DNA from: Andeanibacterium sp035497315 | GTDB taxonomy: Bacteria; Pseudomonadota; Alphaproteobacteria; Sphingomonadales; Sphingomonadaceae | Assembly (NCBI GenBank): GCA_035497315.1 | Contig: DATJDU010000022.1 | Coordinates: forward strand, 1-64,000 | Length of the DNA stretch: 64,000 nucleotides | Reading direction: 5' to 3' | Shown: positions 1-8,530 of the stretch, in pieces | Numbering within the stretch: the first letter of the stretch is position 1 | Layout of the letters: each line of letters opens with the position of its first letter | The notes under the pieces: generated by a model | Told to the model about the DNA's origin: nothing | Databases searched by the model: none | Seen by the model: the letters and a program-made list of their open reading frames with translations, nothing else | Program-made: the position numbers and the translations under genes

Positions 1-116
1 GTGCATGAACTGCTGACGAACCGTTAGCAAGCATGTGCTCAAAAGCACCTAAGGCGCTGCACAAACCAAGCGAGACAGTACACAAGGCGCCCGATGACGT
101 ACCAACGAAGGCGCAG

Positions 117-1037
117 ATGAAAACCGACTCACCACACCATCCGAAAAGCGGACAGCGGATCGACGGACTGGCCTTCGCGCTGGGGTCGCATGCGATCTGG
201 GGCATCATGCCGCTTTATCTCGTGCTGGTGCATGACGTGCCCTCCTTCGAATTCGTGGCGTGGCGGATCGTCTTCACCCTGCCGCTGTGCATCGCGGTGA
301 TCGCGTGGCGCGGGCAATGGGGCGAGGTCCGTGCCGCTTTCGCCGATCGCAAATCGATCCTGGCGCTGCTGGCCAGTTCGGCGATGATCGCGATCAACTG
401 GGTGCTCTATGTCGTCGCGATCCAGACGGACCATGTCTATGCGGCCAGCCTCGGCTATTACATCCTGCCGCTGGTGATGATGGTATTGGGGCTGGTGGTG
501 CTGAAAGAACGGCTGAGCGGCCCCCAATGGGGCGCGCTGGGGCTGGCCGCCATCGGCGTGGCACTGCTGGCCGCAGGCGCGATCAGCACCCTGCTGTTCA
601 GCATGACGATGGCCGTGACCTTCGGGCTCTATGGCCTGATCCGCAAGACGGTGAATGTCGGCCCGATCGCCGGGCTGATGGTGGAGTCCCTGCTGCTGGC
701 AGTGCCTGCCCTGGCCGTGGTCGTCTGGTATGCGGCGCAGCCTGCCGGCTCCTCCATGGCCCAAAGCTGGGGCCTCGCCGGGGCGATCGCGCTGGGCGGG
801 CCGATGACGGCTGTGCCGCTGATCCTGTTCGCGACGGCGGCACGTCGGATGGATTACACCCTGATCGGCTTCCTGCAGTTCCTCTCGCCCACCATCGTCT
901 TCCTGCTGGGCCTGCTGTGGTTCCATGAGGAGCTGAAGCCCGCGCAACTGGGCTGCTTCGTGCTGATCTGGGCGGCGATGGCGCTATTCGTGTGGGACCT
1001 GTTCCAGCGGCGGAGCAGGCTCCCCCGCGCCGGTTGA
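117..1037 (+). CDS. rarD: EamA-family permease, RarD type
   Basis: A 306-aa polytopic membrane protein of the drug/metabolite transporter superfamily. After a short polar N-terminus there are about ten hydrophobic segments, beginning with a RarD-like first helix (GSHAIWGIMPLY). RarD was named for chloramphenicol resistance but its substrate is unknown. I chose the ATG at 117 because AAGG lies 8 nt upstream and the protein then has the usual RarD length of about 300 aa; the frame also extends back to an ATG at 33, which would add 28 polar residues. It converges on pyrC with a 4-nt gap. Confidence 0.85.
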   Translation: MKTDSPHHPKSGQRIDGLAFALGSHAIWGIMPLYLVLVHDVPSFEFVAWRIVFTLPLCIAVIAWRGQWGEVRAAFADRKSILALLASSAMIAINWVLYVVAIQTDHVYAASLGYYILPLVMMVLGLVVLKERLSGPQWGALGLAAIGVALLAAGAISTLLFSMTMAVTFGLYGLIRKTVNVGPIAGLMVESLLLAVPALAVVVWYAAQPAGSSMAQSWGLAGAIALGGPMTAVPLILFATAARRMDYTLIGFLQFLSPTIVFLLGLLWFHEELKPAQLGCFVLIWAAMALFVWDLFQRRSRLPRAG

Positions 1038-1041
1038 GCCA

Positions 1042-2085
1042 TCAGCCCAGAAAGCGCCAGCCCAGCGTCTCTCCGGCGTGGAACGGCACGATCGCGGTGC
1101 CGTTGGCATCCACCACTTCGGGCACGTCCACCGGGGCCTTTTCCAGCGTCACCGTGCCTTCGTTGAGCGGCAGGCCATAGAAACGCGGGCCATGTTCGGA
1201 GGCAAAGCCCTCCAGCAGATCCAGCGCATGCTCTTCCTCGAACACGGCGGCATAGCTTTCCAGCGCGAAGGGGGCGTTGAAAATCCCCGCGCAGCCGCAG
1301 GCCGTTTCCTTCAGGTGCCGCGCATGGGGCGCCGTATCGGTACCGAGGAAATATTTGGGCGAACCGCTGGTCGCGGCGCGGCGCAAGGCCAGCCGATGCT
1401 TTTCGCGCTTGGCGACCGGCAGGCAATAGGCGTGCGGACGGATGCCGCCCACCAGCATGGCGTTACGATTGATGTGGAGGTGCTGCGGCGTGATGGTGGC
1501 CGCCACATTCGGTCCGGTCGCATCGACGAAGGCCACTGCTTCCTCGCTCGTCACGTGCTCCAGCACCACTTTCAGATCGGGCAGGCGGTCCACCAGATCG
1601 GCAAGGATCTGCTCGATGAACACGGCCTCCCGGTCGAAGATGTCGATATCGGCATCCGTCACTTCGCCATGGATCAGCAGCGGCATGCCGATGTCCTGCA
1701 TCTTTTCGAACACCGGCAGGAGGTTGGCGGCATTGCTCACCCCGCGTGCCGAATTGGTCGTGGCATTGGCGGGATAAAGCTTGGCGGCGGTAAACACGCC
1801 TTCGGCATGGCCGCGCGCCAGCTCGGCCGGATCGGTATCGTCCGTGAGATAGGCGGTCATCAGCGGGGCAAAGTCCAAGCCTTCGGGCACGGCCGCCAGA
1901 ATACGCTCGCGATAGGCGACCGCTTCCGCCACGTTGACCACCGGCGGCGAAAGATTGGGCATCACGATCGCGCGGGCGAACTGGCGCGCCGTATAGGGCA
2001 AAACACCTGCCATCACTGCGCCGTCGCGCAAGTGAATGTGCCAGTCATCGGGGCGGCGGATAGTGATCTTGGTGGATTCGGCCAT
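1042..2085 (-). CDS. pyrC: Dihydroorotase
   Basis: A 347-aa class II (PyrC, E. coli type) dihydroorotase, which reversibly cyclises N-carbamoyl-aspartate to dihydroorotate in de novo pyrimidine synthesis. The N-terminus carries the zinc-binding HIHLRDG motif near residue 16, and PANATTNSARG, LLIHGEV and LEHVTS follow in the order expected for the amidohydrolase barrel. Length is typical. It stands alone here; another pyrimidine gene, pyrE, lies about 20 kb away at 22.5 kb. Confidence 0.95.
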   Translation of the reverse strand: MAESTKITIRRPDDWHIHLRDGAVMAGVLPYTARQFARAIVMPNLSPPVVNVAEAVAYRERILAAVPEGLDFAPLMTAYLTDDTDPAELARGHAEGVFTAAKLYPANATTNSARGVSNAANLLPVFEKMQDIGMPLLIHGEVTDADIDIFDREAVFIEQILADLVDRLPDLKVVLEHVTSEEAVAFVDATGPNVAATITPQHLHINRNAMLVGGIRPHAYCLPVAKREKHRLALRRAATSGSPKYFLGTDTAPHARHLKETACGCAGIFNAPFALESYAAVFEEEHALDLLEGFASEHGPRFYGLPLNEGTVTLEKAPVDVPEVVDANGTAIVPFHAGETLGWRFLG

Positions 2086-2130
2086 GGCTGTCCCCTATCG
2101 TTTCGCGGCTTGCCGGGCTAGCATCATCGC

Positions 2131-2619
2131 ATGGAAGATAAGCGCAATTGGGAAGCGGAAAGACGCCTGGTGGAAAGCCATGCCGGGCCGGGCCGCATTG
2201 CGCAGATCGCCGAAAGCCATCGCCAGCTTACCGGGCGCGACCTCGTTCCGCCCGGCGCCGACCTGGCTGCCGGCCTGTGGAGCCTTCCGGCGATAGTGGT
2301 GGCCCACGGGACCGAGGCCGATCCGGTGTTCTTCTACGCCAATCGCGCGGCGCTGGCGCTGTTCGAATTTCCGGCGGACGAATTCATCCGCCTGCCCTCG
2401 CGCCTTTCGGCCAGGCCCCTGGCCCGCGAGGAACGCGCGCGGATGCTCGCCCGGGTGAGCGAACATGGCTTCATCGACGATTATGCGGGAGTGCGCACCG
2501 CCCGATCCGGAGGGGGCTTCCGGATCGAGCGGGCGACTGTGTGGAGCCTCTTCGACCCGAAGGGCTCCCCGAGCGGGCAAGCGGCCAGTTTCGACCGCTG
2601 GAGCCCGCTCGCAACCTGA
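2131..2619 (+). CDS. MEKHLA domain-containing protein
   Basis: A 162-aa soluble protein matching the MEKHLA family, a PAS-like sensory fold: the core reads DPVFFYANRAALALFEF, then RLPSRLSARPLAREERARML, then GFIDDYAGVRTARSG. No output domain is attached, so it is probably a stand-alone sensor or ligand-binding protein. Its cofactor and partner are not visible from sequence. It starts 45 nt from the divergent pyrC start and ends 16 nt before the convergent PilZ gene. Confidence 0.75.
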   Translation: MEDKRNWEAERRLVESHAGPGRIAQIAESHRQLTGRDLVPPGADLAAGLWSLPAIVVAHGTEADPVFFYANRAALALFEFPADEFIRLPSRLSARPLAREERARMLARVSEHGFIDDYAGVRTARSGGGFRIERATVWSLFDPKGSPSGQAASFDRWSPLAT

Positions 2620-2635
2620 ATCTTTCGAAACGCGT

Positions 2636-3319
2636 TCAGCCGAAGCCGCGCTCGCACGTTTCGCATTCGCCGGACTGGCAATAGATCGCCCAGCGCGCCA
2701 ATTCCTCGAACGCGACCGGGCGGACGAAATTCAGCCCGACCATATCCTGCTGCGACCAGCGGACCACGGCCTTGCGCGGCTCCATGCCCGGCAGCAATAT
2801 CGTCACCTCGTCACCCGGCCTGACAGAGGGCAGCAAGGCCTTGAGGCCGCGCTGCGAGATGTCGCGCACTTCTATCCGCACCCGCAGATCGCCCAGCATC
2901 GCCTCGCCCTCGCAGCGGATTTGCAGGCGCGGTGCGCGGTTGAGCTGGCTTTCGATATAGGTGCTGCCCATGTTCTTGAGCGAGCCCGCGAGGTCTATTT
3001 CCTCATCGAACTGGACACCGATCTTACCGTCTTTCGACCACACCACCTTTCCGGTCACCACATGGCCCGGCATGAACTGGACACTCACCGCCTCGCAAAC
3101 CGCGAAATCGGCATAGGCAACGCCCATCATCCCGCTGGGTGACAGGTTACGCAGCAGACAGAAGCCGGTGAACCCATCGGCCTCGAGCAGAACCGGGCGA
3201 TAGACGGCAGTAGTCCGGCCACCCTTACGGCGGTCGTCCTGCTGCTGATCCTCGCCCAAAGGCACCTGCTCATTCATATCGCCTGTCTTAATCGTCCGAT
3301 TGAAAAGTTGCGCGCCCAT
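2636..3319 (-). CDS. Tandem PilZ-domain protein (c-di-GMP binding)
   Basis: A 227-aa soluble protein with two PilZ repeats. The first (about residues 28-115) has the basic RRKGGR stretch and NLSPSG; the second (about 125-205) has RAPR followed by RDISQRG. Basic residues plus (D/N)xSxxG are the c-di-GMP contacts of PilZ domains. The C-terminus carries a small Cys cluster (CQSGECETC). I chose the ATG at 3319 because AGGGGGAG lies 5-6 nt upstream on the minus strand; the frame extends further back without a better site. It is divergent from the LysR gene. An effect on motility or surface growth would be inference. Confidence 0.8.
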   Translation of the reverse strand: MGAQLFNRTIKTGDMNEQVPLGEDQQQDDRRKGGRTTAVYRPVLLEADGFTGFCLLRNLSPSGMMGVAYADFAVCEAVSVQFMPGHVVTGKVVWSKDGKIGVQFDEEIDLAGSLKNMGSTYIESQLNRAPRLQIRCEGEAMLGDLRVRIEVRDISQRGLKALLPSVRPGDEVTILLPGMEPRKAVVRWSQQDMVGLNFVRPVAFEELARWAIYCQSGECETCERGFG

Positions 3320-3410
3320 ATTAGCTCCCCCTTCCATGAGGCAAGACATCCCAAAGTGATGGCAAAACATCACTGAAAAGTTATAAGCTACTTATTTATG
3401 GTTCTGATCC

Positions 3411-4391
3411 ATGATCATGCCCGGGCTTCCCTTCACTTTGCGTCAGCTCGAAATCTTCGGGTTACTCTGCGATTTGCGGAGCTTCCGGGCTGTCGGCGAT
3501 ACCTTGGGAATATCTCAGGCATCGGTTAGCAACCAGTTGAAGGCGCTGGAAAATCAGCTCGGCTCCCGGTTGCTGACGCGCGAATCGGGCAAACGCCCGC
3601 AGCTCACCCCCGAAGGTGCCGCCTTCCTCGCCGATCTGGGCGAGTTCTGGCGCGTGGCAGAACAGCTCGCATCGCATCGCCGCGCAATAGGCGAAGCCCC
3701 GCCCGCCGGTCTGAAGCTACGGGTTTTGATCGGAACCTATATTCTCAAAGATCATATCCGGCCCAGGCTGGACAGTTTCATGGAAGCCCATCCCGATATT
3801 CATCTGGAATTCGTCACCGCCACCATTTCCGACCTGCCTTCGGATCTGGCCGGACGGGAGCCCTACGATATTGCCCTCTATCACGAAGAACTTGGCCCCC
3901 CGCTGCCCGAAGGCACGCGCGAACTGGCACGGGTGCGCTGCGGCGTGTTCGGCCATCGCAGTTATCTGAAAGGCGACAACCGGCTGCTGACGGCAGCGGA
4001 AGTGAGCGAACTGCCTTTCATTCTGCCGCCCGCCGGAACTCCCTATGAGAATCTGATATTCTCACGGCTCGCCGCAGTCGGAGTAAAGCCGGGCACCATT
4101 GCCGGCCGCACGGAATATTTCGATGTGATGTCCGCCATGTTCGAACGCGGCAATGCAGTGGGCGTTACGCTGGAACCGATGCTGGGCGAACAGCACCGCA
4201 ATGTGACATTGCTGTTCCCGCTCGACGACTGGCGGCTGATCTTCTTCCGGGCGCCTGACCGCAATGAACCGGAAATCCAGACTGTGGAGGATTTTCTGAT
4301 TTCCGCCCTGCTGGGAGATCCGACCTATCCCCTTATGCTCCCCAATTCCGCCAAGGGTGGCATGGCGGCAGAAAAAGGCAGGCCAGATTGA
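3411..4391 (+). CDS. LysR-family transcriptional regulator
   Basis: A 326-aa LysR-type regulator. The N-terminal winged HTH (residues about 8-68) reads LRQLEIFGLLCDLRSFRAV, then SQASVSNQLKALE, then LTPEGAAFL. It is followed by a periplasmic-binding-like effector domain (about 95-300). LysR regulators usually control a divergent or adjacent gene; here the divergent neighbour encodes the PilZ protein, with a 91-nt intergenic region. The effector is unknown. An in-frame ATG at 3417 is an alternative start. Confidence 0.85.
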   Translation: MIMPGLPFTLRQLEIFGLLCDLRSFRAVGDTLGISQASVSNQLKALENQLGSRLLTRESGKRPQLTPEGAAFLADLGEFWRVAEQLASHRRAIGEAPPAGLKLRVLIGTYILKDHIRPRLDSFMEAHPDIHLEFVTATISDLPSDLAGREPYDIALYHEELGPPLPEGTRELARVRCGVFGHRSYLKGDNRLLTAAEVSELPFILPPAGTPYENLIFSRLAAVGVKPGTIAGRTEYFDVMSAMFERGNAVGVTLEPMLGEQHRNVTLLFPLDDWRLIFFRAPDRNEPEIQTVEDFLISALLGDPTYPLMLPNSAKGGMAAEKGRPD

Positions 4392-4448
4392 GGGGCATTG
4401 GGACTGACGGGGGATTGATTTTCCCGCCCGCACCGCCACCTTCCCAGC

Positions 4449-5201
4449 ATGGCAAACACCCGGCTTTTCTCTCGCGCACTCGTCAGGCTCACTCCGCTGG
4501 AGGATGGGGAAGATGTCAGGGCATTCCTTCAGGGCCTCGTCACCAATGACGTTACCGGCCTGCTGCCCGTGTGGGCCGGGCTGCTGAGCGCGCAGGGCAA
4601 GGCCCTGTTCGATTTCATCGTCTGGCCCGACGGCAAAGGGCTGCTGCTCGATTGCGAGGCGGATACGGCGGATGAACTGGCAAAACGCCTGTCGCTCTAT
4701 CGGCTGAGGCGCAAGATCGCCATCGAACGCGACGATAACCACGGCGTCCATTGGGAGCCCGAACCGGGAGACGGCGGCGCCCGCGATCCCCGGATGCTTG
4801 CTCTCGGCCAGCGCTGGATAGCGCCCGTTTCAGCCGACGATGAAAGCGCGGACGATACCTGGCTGGCCCATCGCCTTGCACTGGGCGTGCCCGAAGGCAG
4901 GGCCGAACTGGGCGATATCCTGTGGCTGGAAACCAATGCGGCAGAACTGAACGGCGTCAGCTTCTCCAAGGGCTGTTATGTCGGGCAGGAAAATACCGCG
5001 CGGATGAACTGGCGCCAGAAGGTCAATCGCAGGCTGGTGGTGGTGCCGCTCGAACGTTCGGACGAAAGCAGGCGCCGCGCGGCCTATCCCGCGCTGGGGC
5101 TGGCAGTCGATCATCTGCGGGTCGAAGGGCTGGACCCGGCCTTGCTGCCAGGATGGCAGGCCCGGGCGATCGTGACGGGCGAGGAAAGCGCGGAGAACTA
5201 G
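4449..5201 (+). CDS. ygfZ: YgfZ/CAF17-family folate-binding Fe-S protein
   Basis: A 250-aa member of the YgfZ/GcvT family (COG0354), which helps insert or repair 4Fe-4S clusters in a folate-dependent way. The diagnostic motif KGCYVGQE is present near residue 180, including the conserved Cys. The N-terminal GcvT-like part is recognisable (FLQGLVTNDV, then GLLSAQGKALFDF). The length is somewhat short of E. coli YgfZ (326 aa), as is usual in alphaproteobacteria. It converges on the TetR gene 20 nt away. Confidence 0.88.
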   Translation: MANTRLFSRALVRLTPLEDGEDVRAFLQGLVTNDVTGLLPVWAGLLSAQGKALFDFIVWPDGKGLLLDCEADTADELAKRLSLYRLRRKIAIERDDNHGVHWEPEPGDGGARDPRMLALGQRWIAPVSADDESADDTWLAHRLALGVPEGRAELGDILWLETNAAELNGVSFSKGCYVGQENTARMNWRQKVNRRLVVVPLERSDESRRRAAYPALGLAVDHLRVEGLDPALLPGWQARAIVTGEESAEN

Positions 5202-5221
5202 GGGGCAGGACCCAGGCGGCC

Positions 5222-5827
5222 CTAATTCGGCTGCTTACCCGGCTCACCTGACAGTTCGTTGCGCAGCAGGGCCTCCGCATGGGCCCGCGCCGCGCCGCGC
5301 GGCAGGCCCAGGGATACCGCCATACGCTCGCCCATCAACGCGTCGCCCAGTGCCAGCAGCACCAGGGTCAGCGTTGTCTGGCGCACGGACTGCACCTCAT
5401 CCTGGTGGCCGGCATCGTCGGGCGTCAGCTCGTCCACCAGCGCATGGATGGATTCGATCACCGGATCGAGTGCATCTTCATTGCCCGAAGCCAGCATCCA
5501 GCTGGCCAGCGCACCTGCCCCGCCATTGTCGAATGCGTCGAAAGTCAGGTCCACCACATCGCGCGGGCTGCCTTCCCCACTACGTGTTGCCCGCACTGCT
5601 TCCGCAATGGTTTGGCAAACAGTTTCCGCCAGATAGCCACCCAAGGCCCGTTGCAATCCGGCAGCGGAACCGAAGTGATGGAGAAGGTTCGCATGCGTCC
5701 GGCCGATCCTGGCCCCAACCGCCTTGAGCGTAACGCTCTGCGGCCCGGCCTCGATAAGCTGGGCACGCGCGGCTTCCAGCGCGGCAAGCCGGCTTTCCTC
5801 AGGACTCAGGCGCTTCCTCGTTGACAT
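5222..5827 (-). CDS. TetR-family transcriptional regulator
   Basis: A 201-aa TetR-family repressor. The N-terminal HTH (residues about 10-60) has AARAQLIEAGPQSVTLKAV, then GRTHANLLHHFGSAAGLQRAL. The C-terminal half is a variable helical ligand domain. It starts 31 nt from the divergent PF10118 gene at 5859. That short shared region contains a TTAT-N7-ATAA dyad, suggesting control of itself and its neighbour. This regulator/PF10118 pairing is common in alphaproteobacteria; the ligand is unknown. Confidence 0.85.
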   Translation of the reverse strand: MSTRKRLSPEESRLAALEAARAQLIEAGPQSVTLKAVGARIGRTHANLLHHFGSAAGLQRALGGYLAETVCQTIAEAVRATRSGEGSPRDVVDLTFDAFDNGGAGALASWMLASGNEDALDPVIESIHALVDELTPDDAGHQDEVQSVRQTTLTLVLLALGDALMGERMAVSLGLPRGAARAHAEALLRNELSGEPGKQPN

Positions 5828-5836
5828 AAAAGTAAG

Positions 5837-5851
5837 TTATTCCGGTGATAA
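5837..5851. promoter_or_regulatory. Possible TetR operator in divergent promoter
   Basis: The 31-nt gap between the TetR start (5827) and the divergent PF10118 gene (5859) contains the dyad TTAT-N7-ATAA. Arms are only 4 nt, so this is a candidate site placed by position more than by strength. Confidence 0.35.
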
Positions 5852-5858
5852 TCTGAAC

Positions 5859-6809
5859 ATGTCCGCACCATTCAAGATCGACCTAGAGGCAGCAACGCCG
5901 CTTGGCAAGGATGCGGTTACATCCGGCGACCTTGCGATCCGCCCACGCGATCGCCGCTTCTGCCGCGGTTCCAGGCCTGGCCGATGGTGGCTCAATGGCG
6001 ATCCGGTTGCGACAGCCTGGCACAATTCCCTGTCCGTCGCCTTCCCGGTGGGGGAAAGCTTCTTCATCGAACATGTGAAGGCCAATCGCGCAGGCGCCCC
6101 GCCCAAGCTGGAGGCCGAAATCCGCGCCTTCGTGAAGCAGGAAGTCAACCACACTCGCGAACATGTCGCCTTCAACCGCATGGTGACCGACGCCGGCTAC
6201 GACATCTCGCCGCTCGAACGGCGGCTGGAAAAGACCCTGGCCGTCACCAGAGGCCGTTCCAGCATCGCCAATCTGGCCGCCTCCATGGCGCTGGAGCATT
6301 TCACCGCGATCATTGCCCGCCACACGCTCACCCATCTCGACCACTACGGCAAGGCGGATGAGGAAACCGGCGAATTGTGGCGCTGGCACGCAGTGGAGGA
6401 GATCGAGCACAAGGGTGTCGCCTATGACACCTGGCTCCATGCAACGCGCGACTGGCCGCGCTTCCGGCGCTGGTGGGTGCGCTGCCTGCTGATGCTGCTG
6501 GCCGGGCGCAATTTCATCAAGGGCCGCGTTCTCGACTCGCTCGACCTGCTGGCGCAGGATGGGCTAACCGGCTGGAAATGGAAGCTACGGCTGGCTTCGT
6601 ACCTCCTGGGCAGACCGGGGGTGCTACGTGGTATCTTCCTGTCATGGGCGACCTATTTCCTGCCCGGCTTCCACCCCTGGAAAACCGACGACCGCGCGCT
6701 GGTGCAGCTCTATGACAGCGAATTCCCCGACGCGCTGATGCCCGCCGCGAAATCCGTCCCTGTGGCAGCGCGAGGCTCCACCGGCCCGGCAAAGGCCGCA
6801 GCCGCCTGA
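5859..6809 (+). CDS. PF10118-type metal-dependent hydrolase
   Basis: A 316-aa protein of the PF10118 family (predicted metal-dependent hydrolase, ferritin-like helical fold). Putative metal ligands are seen in KQEVNHTREHVAFN, MALEHFTAI and WHAVEEIEHKGVAYD, which give the repeated E/H pattern of a di-iron helical bundle. The true substrate is unknown; the 'hydrolase' label is historical. I chose ATG 5859 because upstream codons overlap the TetR gene. The C-terminus is an Ala-rich tail. A long hairpin follows the stop. Confidence 0.8.
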   Translation: MSAPFKIDLEAATPLGKDAVTSGDLAIRPRDRRFCRGSRPGRWWLNGDPVATAWHNSLSVAFPVGESFFIEHVKANRAGAPPKLEAEIRAFVKQEVNHTREHVAFNRMVTDAGYDISPLERRLEKTLAVTRGRSSIANLAASMALEHFTAIIARHTLTHLDHYGKADEETGELWRWHAVEEIEHKGVAYDTWLHATRDWPRFRRWWVRCLLMLLAGRNFIKGRVLDSLDLLAQDGLTGWKWKLRLASYLLGRPGVLRGIFLSWATYFLPGFHPWKTDDRALVQLYDSEFPDALMPAAKSVPVAARGSTGPAKAAAA

Positions 6810-6815
6810 AACCAC

Positions 6816-6855
6816 GCGGCCTGACCCCTCCCGCGAGCGAGAGGGGTCAGGCCGC
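6816..6855. terminator. Bidirectional hairpin between convergent genes
   Basis: A perfect 15-bp stem (GCGGCCTGACCCCTC / GAGGGGTCAGGCCGC) with a 10-nt loop lies between the convergent PF10118 and GNAT genes and covers the GNAT stop codon. There is no T-tract, so it may act as a structural end or bidirectional terminator. Confidence 0.6.
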
Positions 6856-7401
6856 CTGCGGCATCATCGCCGGATCGTCACCACCTACGCAGCCGTCCAG
6901 TTCGGTGGCGTAATCGACCACGGTGACATCACCCCCGCGCCCCAGGCTGTGGATCGTCCGCAGCCGCCCGGTCGGCACGAAGCCGGCCTTGCGCAGCACC
7001 CTGCCCGAAGCAGGATTGTCCGCCGCATGGCAACTGTGGATACGCCTGTGGCCAAGGGTACGGGCAACCGACAGCACAGCTCGCGCCGCTTCGGTGGCGA
7101 AGCCCTGCCCCCACCATTCACGCGCGATCCAATAGCCGATCTCCGGCCCGTGCGGCTCCGCATTCAGGCCGCAGGTTCCGATGATCGGGCTTCCGCCCGC
7201 GCCGGGCAAGGTCAGCAGGAAAGTAGGAAACCTGGCGGATTTGGGCTGCCCAAGCCAGTTCTCGGCATCTTTCCGGCGATAGGGCCAGGGAACGCTGGCG
7301 AGATTGCGCACGATCGCCTCGTCGGCGATCCGGGCAGTCAGTTCGCCCGCATCCTCCAGCCAGCCGGGCCGGAGCAGCAATCTTTCACTACGATGGAACA
7401 T
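6847..7401 (-). CDS. GNAT N-acetyltransferase, RimJ/RimL type
   Basis: A 184-aa acetyltransferase of the RimJ/RimL-like GNAT branch: RLLLRPGWLEDAGEL at the N-terminus, GYWIAREWWGQGFATEAARA carrying the Q/RxxGxG/A acetyl-CoA loop, and an NPASGRVLRKAGFVP motif near the C-terminus. The substrate could be a protein N-terminus or a small amine. The ATG at 7401 is preceded by GAGGAG 6 nt upstream, so I prefer it over the in-frame ATG 24 nt earlier. The stop codon lies inside the 6816-6855 hairpin. Confidence 0.85.
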   Translation of the reverse strand: MFHRSERLLLRPGWLEDAGELTARIADEAIVRNLASVPWPYRRKDAENWLGQPKSARFPTFLLTLPGAGGSPIIGTCGLNAEPHGPEIGYWIAREWWGQGFATEAARAVLSVARTLGHRRIHSCHAADNPASGRVLRKAGFVPTGRLRTIHSLGRGGDVTVVDYATELDGCVGGDDPAMMPQAA

Positions 7402-7503
7402 GGCTATCTCCTCTCGCGTCGCCACGCCCCACTGATTGCGGAACGTGACAGGACTATTGCCGAAAGCACCTGCTTTTCGGCCAAACGTTGCGAGGGAGAC
7501 GTG

Positions 7504-7537
7504 AAAAGAGGGAGACGGGCCGGGCCCCTCTCCCTCT
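7504..7537 (-). terminator. Rho-independent terminator of rplU-rpmA
   Basis: On the minus strand AGAGGGAGA pairs with TCTCCCTCT, with an inner GGGC/GCCC stem, and TTTT follows at the base. It lies about 65 nt past the rpmA stop and before the GNAT gene. Two further hairpins (7542-7561 and 7563-7585) lie between it and rpmA. Confidence 0.8.
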
Positions 7538-7602
7538 GACGGCCAGATTCAAGAATCTGGCGGGGCCATCCCGTAGGACGGCCCTTTCAATGAACCGTCC
7601 GC

Positions 7603-7872
7603 TTATTCGGCAGCCTGGGCCATTACGTCCACGGAGACGTATTTGCGACCAAGCTTGCCCTGGTGGAAGCGCACGCGGCCTTCAGCGAGCGCAAAGAGGG
7701 TGTGGTCCTTGCCCATTCCGACATTGACGCCCGGATAAACCCGGGTGCCGCGCTGACGAATGATGATATTGCCGCCGATCACTTCCTGACCGCCGAACTT
7801 CTTCACGCCAAGGCGACGGCCCGCCGAGTCGCGGCCGTTACGGGACGAACCACCTGCTTTTTTATGTGCCAT
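7603..7872 (-). CDS. rpmA: 50S ribosomal protein L27
   Basis: An 89-aa ribosomal protein L27 of the large subunit; its N-terminus reaches the peptidyl transferase centre. The start MAHKKAGGSSRNGRDSAGRR and the GRDHTLFAL-type segment (here GKDHTLFALAEG) are diagnostic. It lies 24 nt downstream of rplU in the near-universal rplU-rpmA operon. Confidence 0.98.
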   Translation of the reverse strand: MAHKKAGGSSRNGRDSAGRRLGVKKFGGQEVIGGNIIIRQRGTRVYPGVNVGMGKDHTLFALAEGRVRFHQGKLGRKYVSVDVMAQAAE

Positions 7873-7896
7873 CTCGTCTTACTCCGTAACTCGATC

Positions 7897-8319
7897 TTAT
7901 TCCTGATCCGCCTTCTTGGCGGCGGGCTTCTTCGCAGCGGCCTTCTTCGGCGCTGCTTCAGCGGCGGGAGCGGCTTCTTCGGCCTTGGGCGCGGCAGCCT
8001 TCTTTGCAGAAGCAGCCTTGCCTTCGCCCACAGCGAGAATGCGCAGCAGAGTCATCTGCTGGCGGTGGCCCGCACGACGGCGATAATTGTGGCGGCGGCG
8101 CTTCTTGAAGACAAACACCTTCTCGCTCTTGGCCTGGGCGATGATTTCGGCCGACACCGTCACCTTGCCGGCTTCCGTCAGATCCCCGCCGTCACCGGCA
8201 AGAAGGACGTCACCCAGCACGATCGTGTCACCGGCTTCGCCAGCGAGCTTTTCAACCGCGATCTTGTCTCCGGCGGCAACCCGATACTGCTTGCCGCCCG
8301 TGCGCACTACTGCGAACAT
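7897..8319 (-). CDS. rplU: 50S ribosomal protein L21 with Ala/Lys tail
   Basis: A 140-aa ribosomal protein L21. The first ~100 residues are the normal L21 (MFAVVRTGGKQYRVAAGD near the start, KRRRHNYRRRAGHRQ towards the end of the core). About 37 extra residues follow, almost all Ala, Lys, Glu and Pro (KKAAAKKPAAKK), like other sphingomonad L21 proteins. I chose ATG 8319, which fits the family N-terminus and has CAGG just upstream; an ATG 15 nt earlier has no visible Shine-Dalgarno. Confidence 0.95.
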   Translation of the reverse strand: MFAVVRTGGKQYRVAAGDKIAVEKLAGEAGDTIVLGDVLLAGDGGDLTEAGKVTVSAEIIAQAKSEKVFVFKKRRRHNYRRRAGHRQQMTLLRILAVGEGKAASAKKAAAPKAEEAAPAAEAAPKKAAAKKPAAKKADQE

Positions 8320-8530
8320 GGTACCTGTATCCATTCTACTGCTATGCCGCCCCGCCTTGGCCCGAACTTCGAAAACCGAATCCCGAACACCTGGACGACG
8401 CGCCGCGCACCCCCGGAAGGGCGCCGGAAAGATGGGTGCCGTTAGTAGAAGCTCCCGTTCCTGTCAACGGCGCAGGGGTGCATTTCTCAAGACGCTGGAA
8501 AGGTATGCCCGCCGTGCTATGGCTCCGCGC

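Noticed and set aside
7563..7585. GGGCC-A-TCC-CGTA-GGA-C-GGCCC-TTT hairpin as a plus-strand terminator
   Set aside because: No plus-strand gene ends nearby; it is more likely part of the 3' untranslated region of rplU-rpmA on the minus strand.
8222..8234. GTGTCACC inside rplU as another copy of the GGTGACAC motif
   Set aside because: It lies in coding sequence, has no flanking similarity and is expected by chance.
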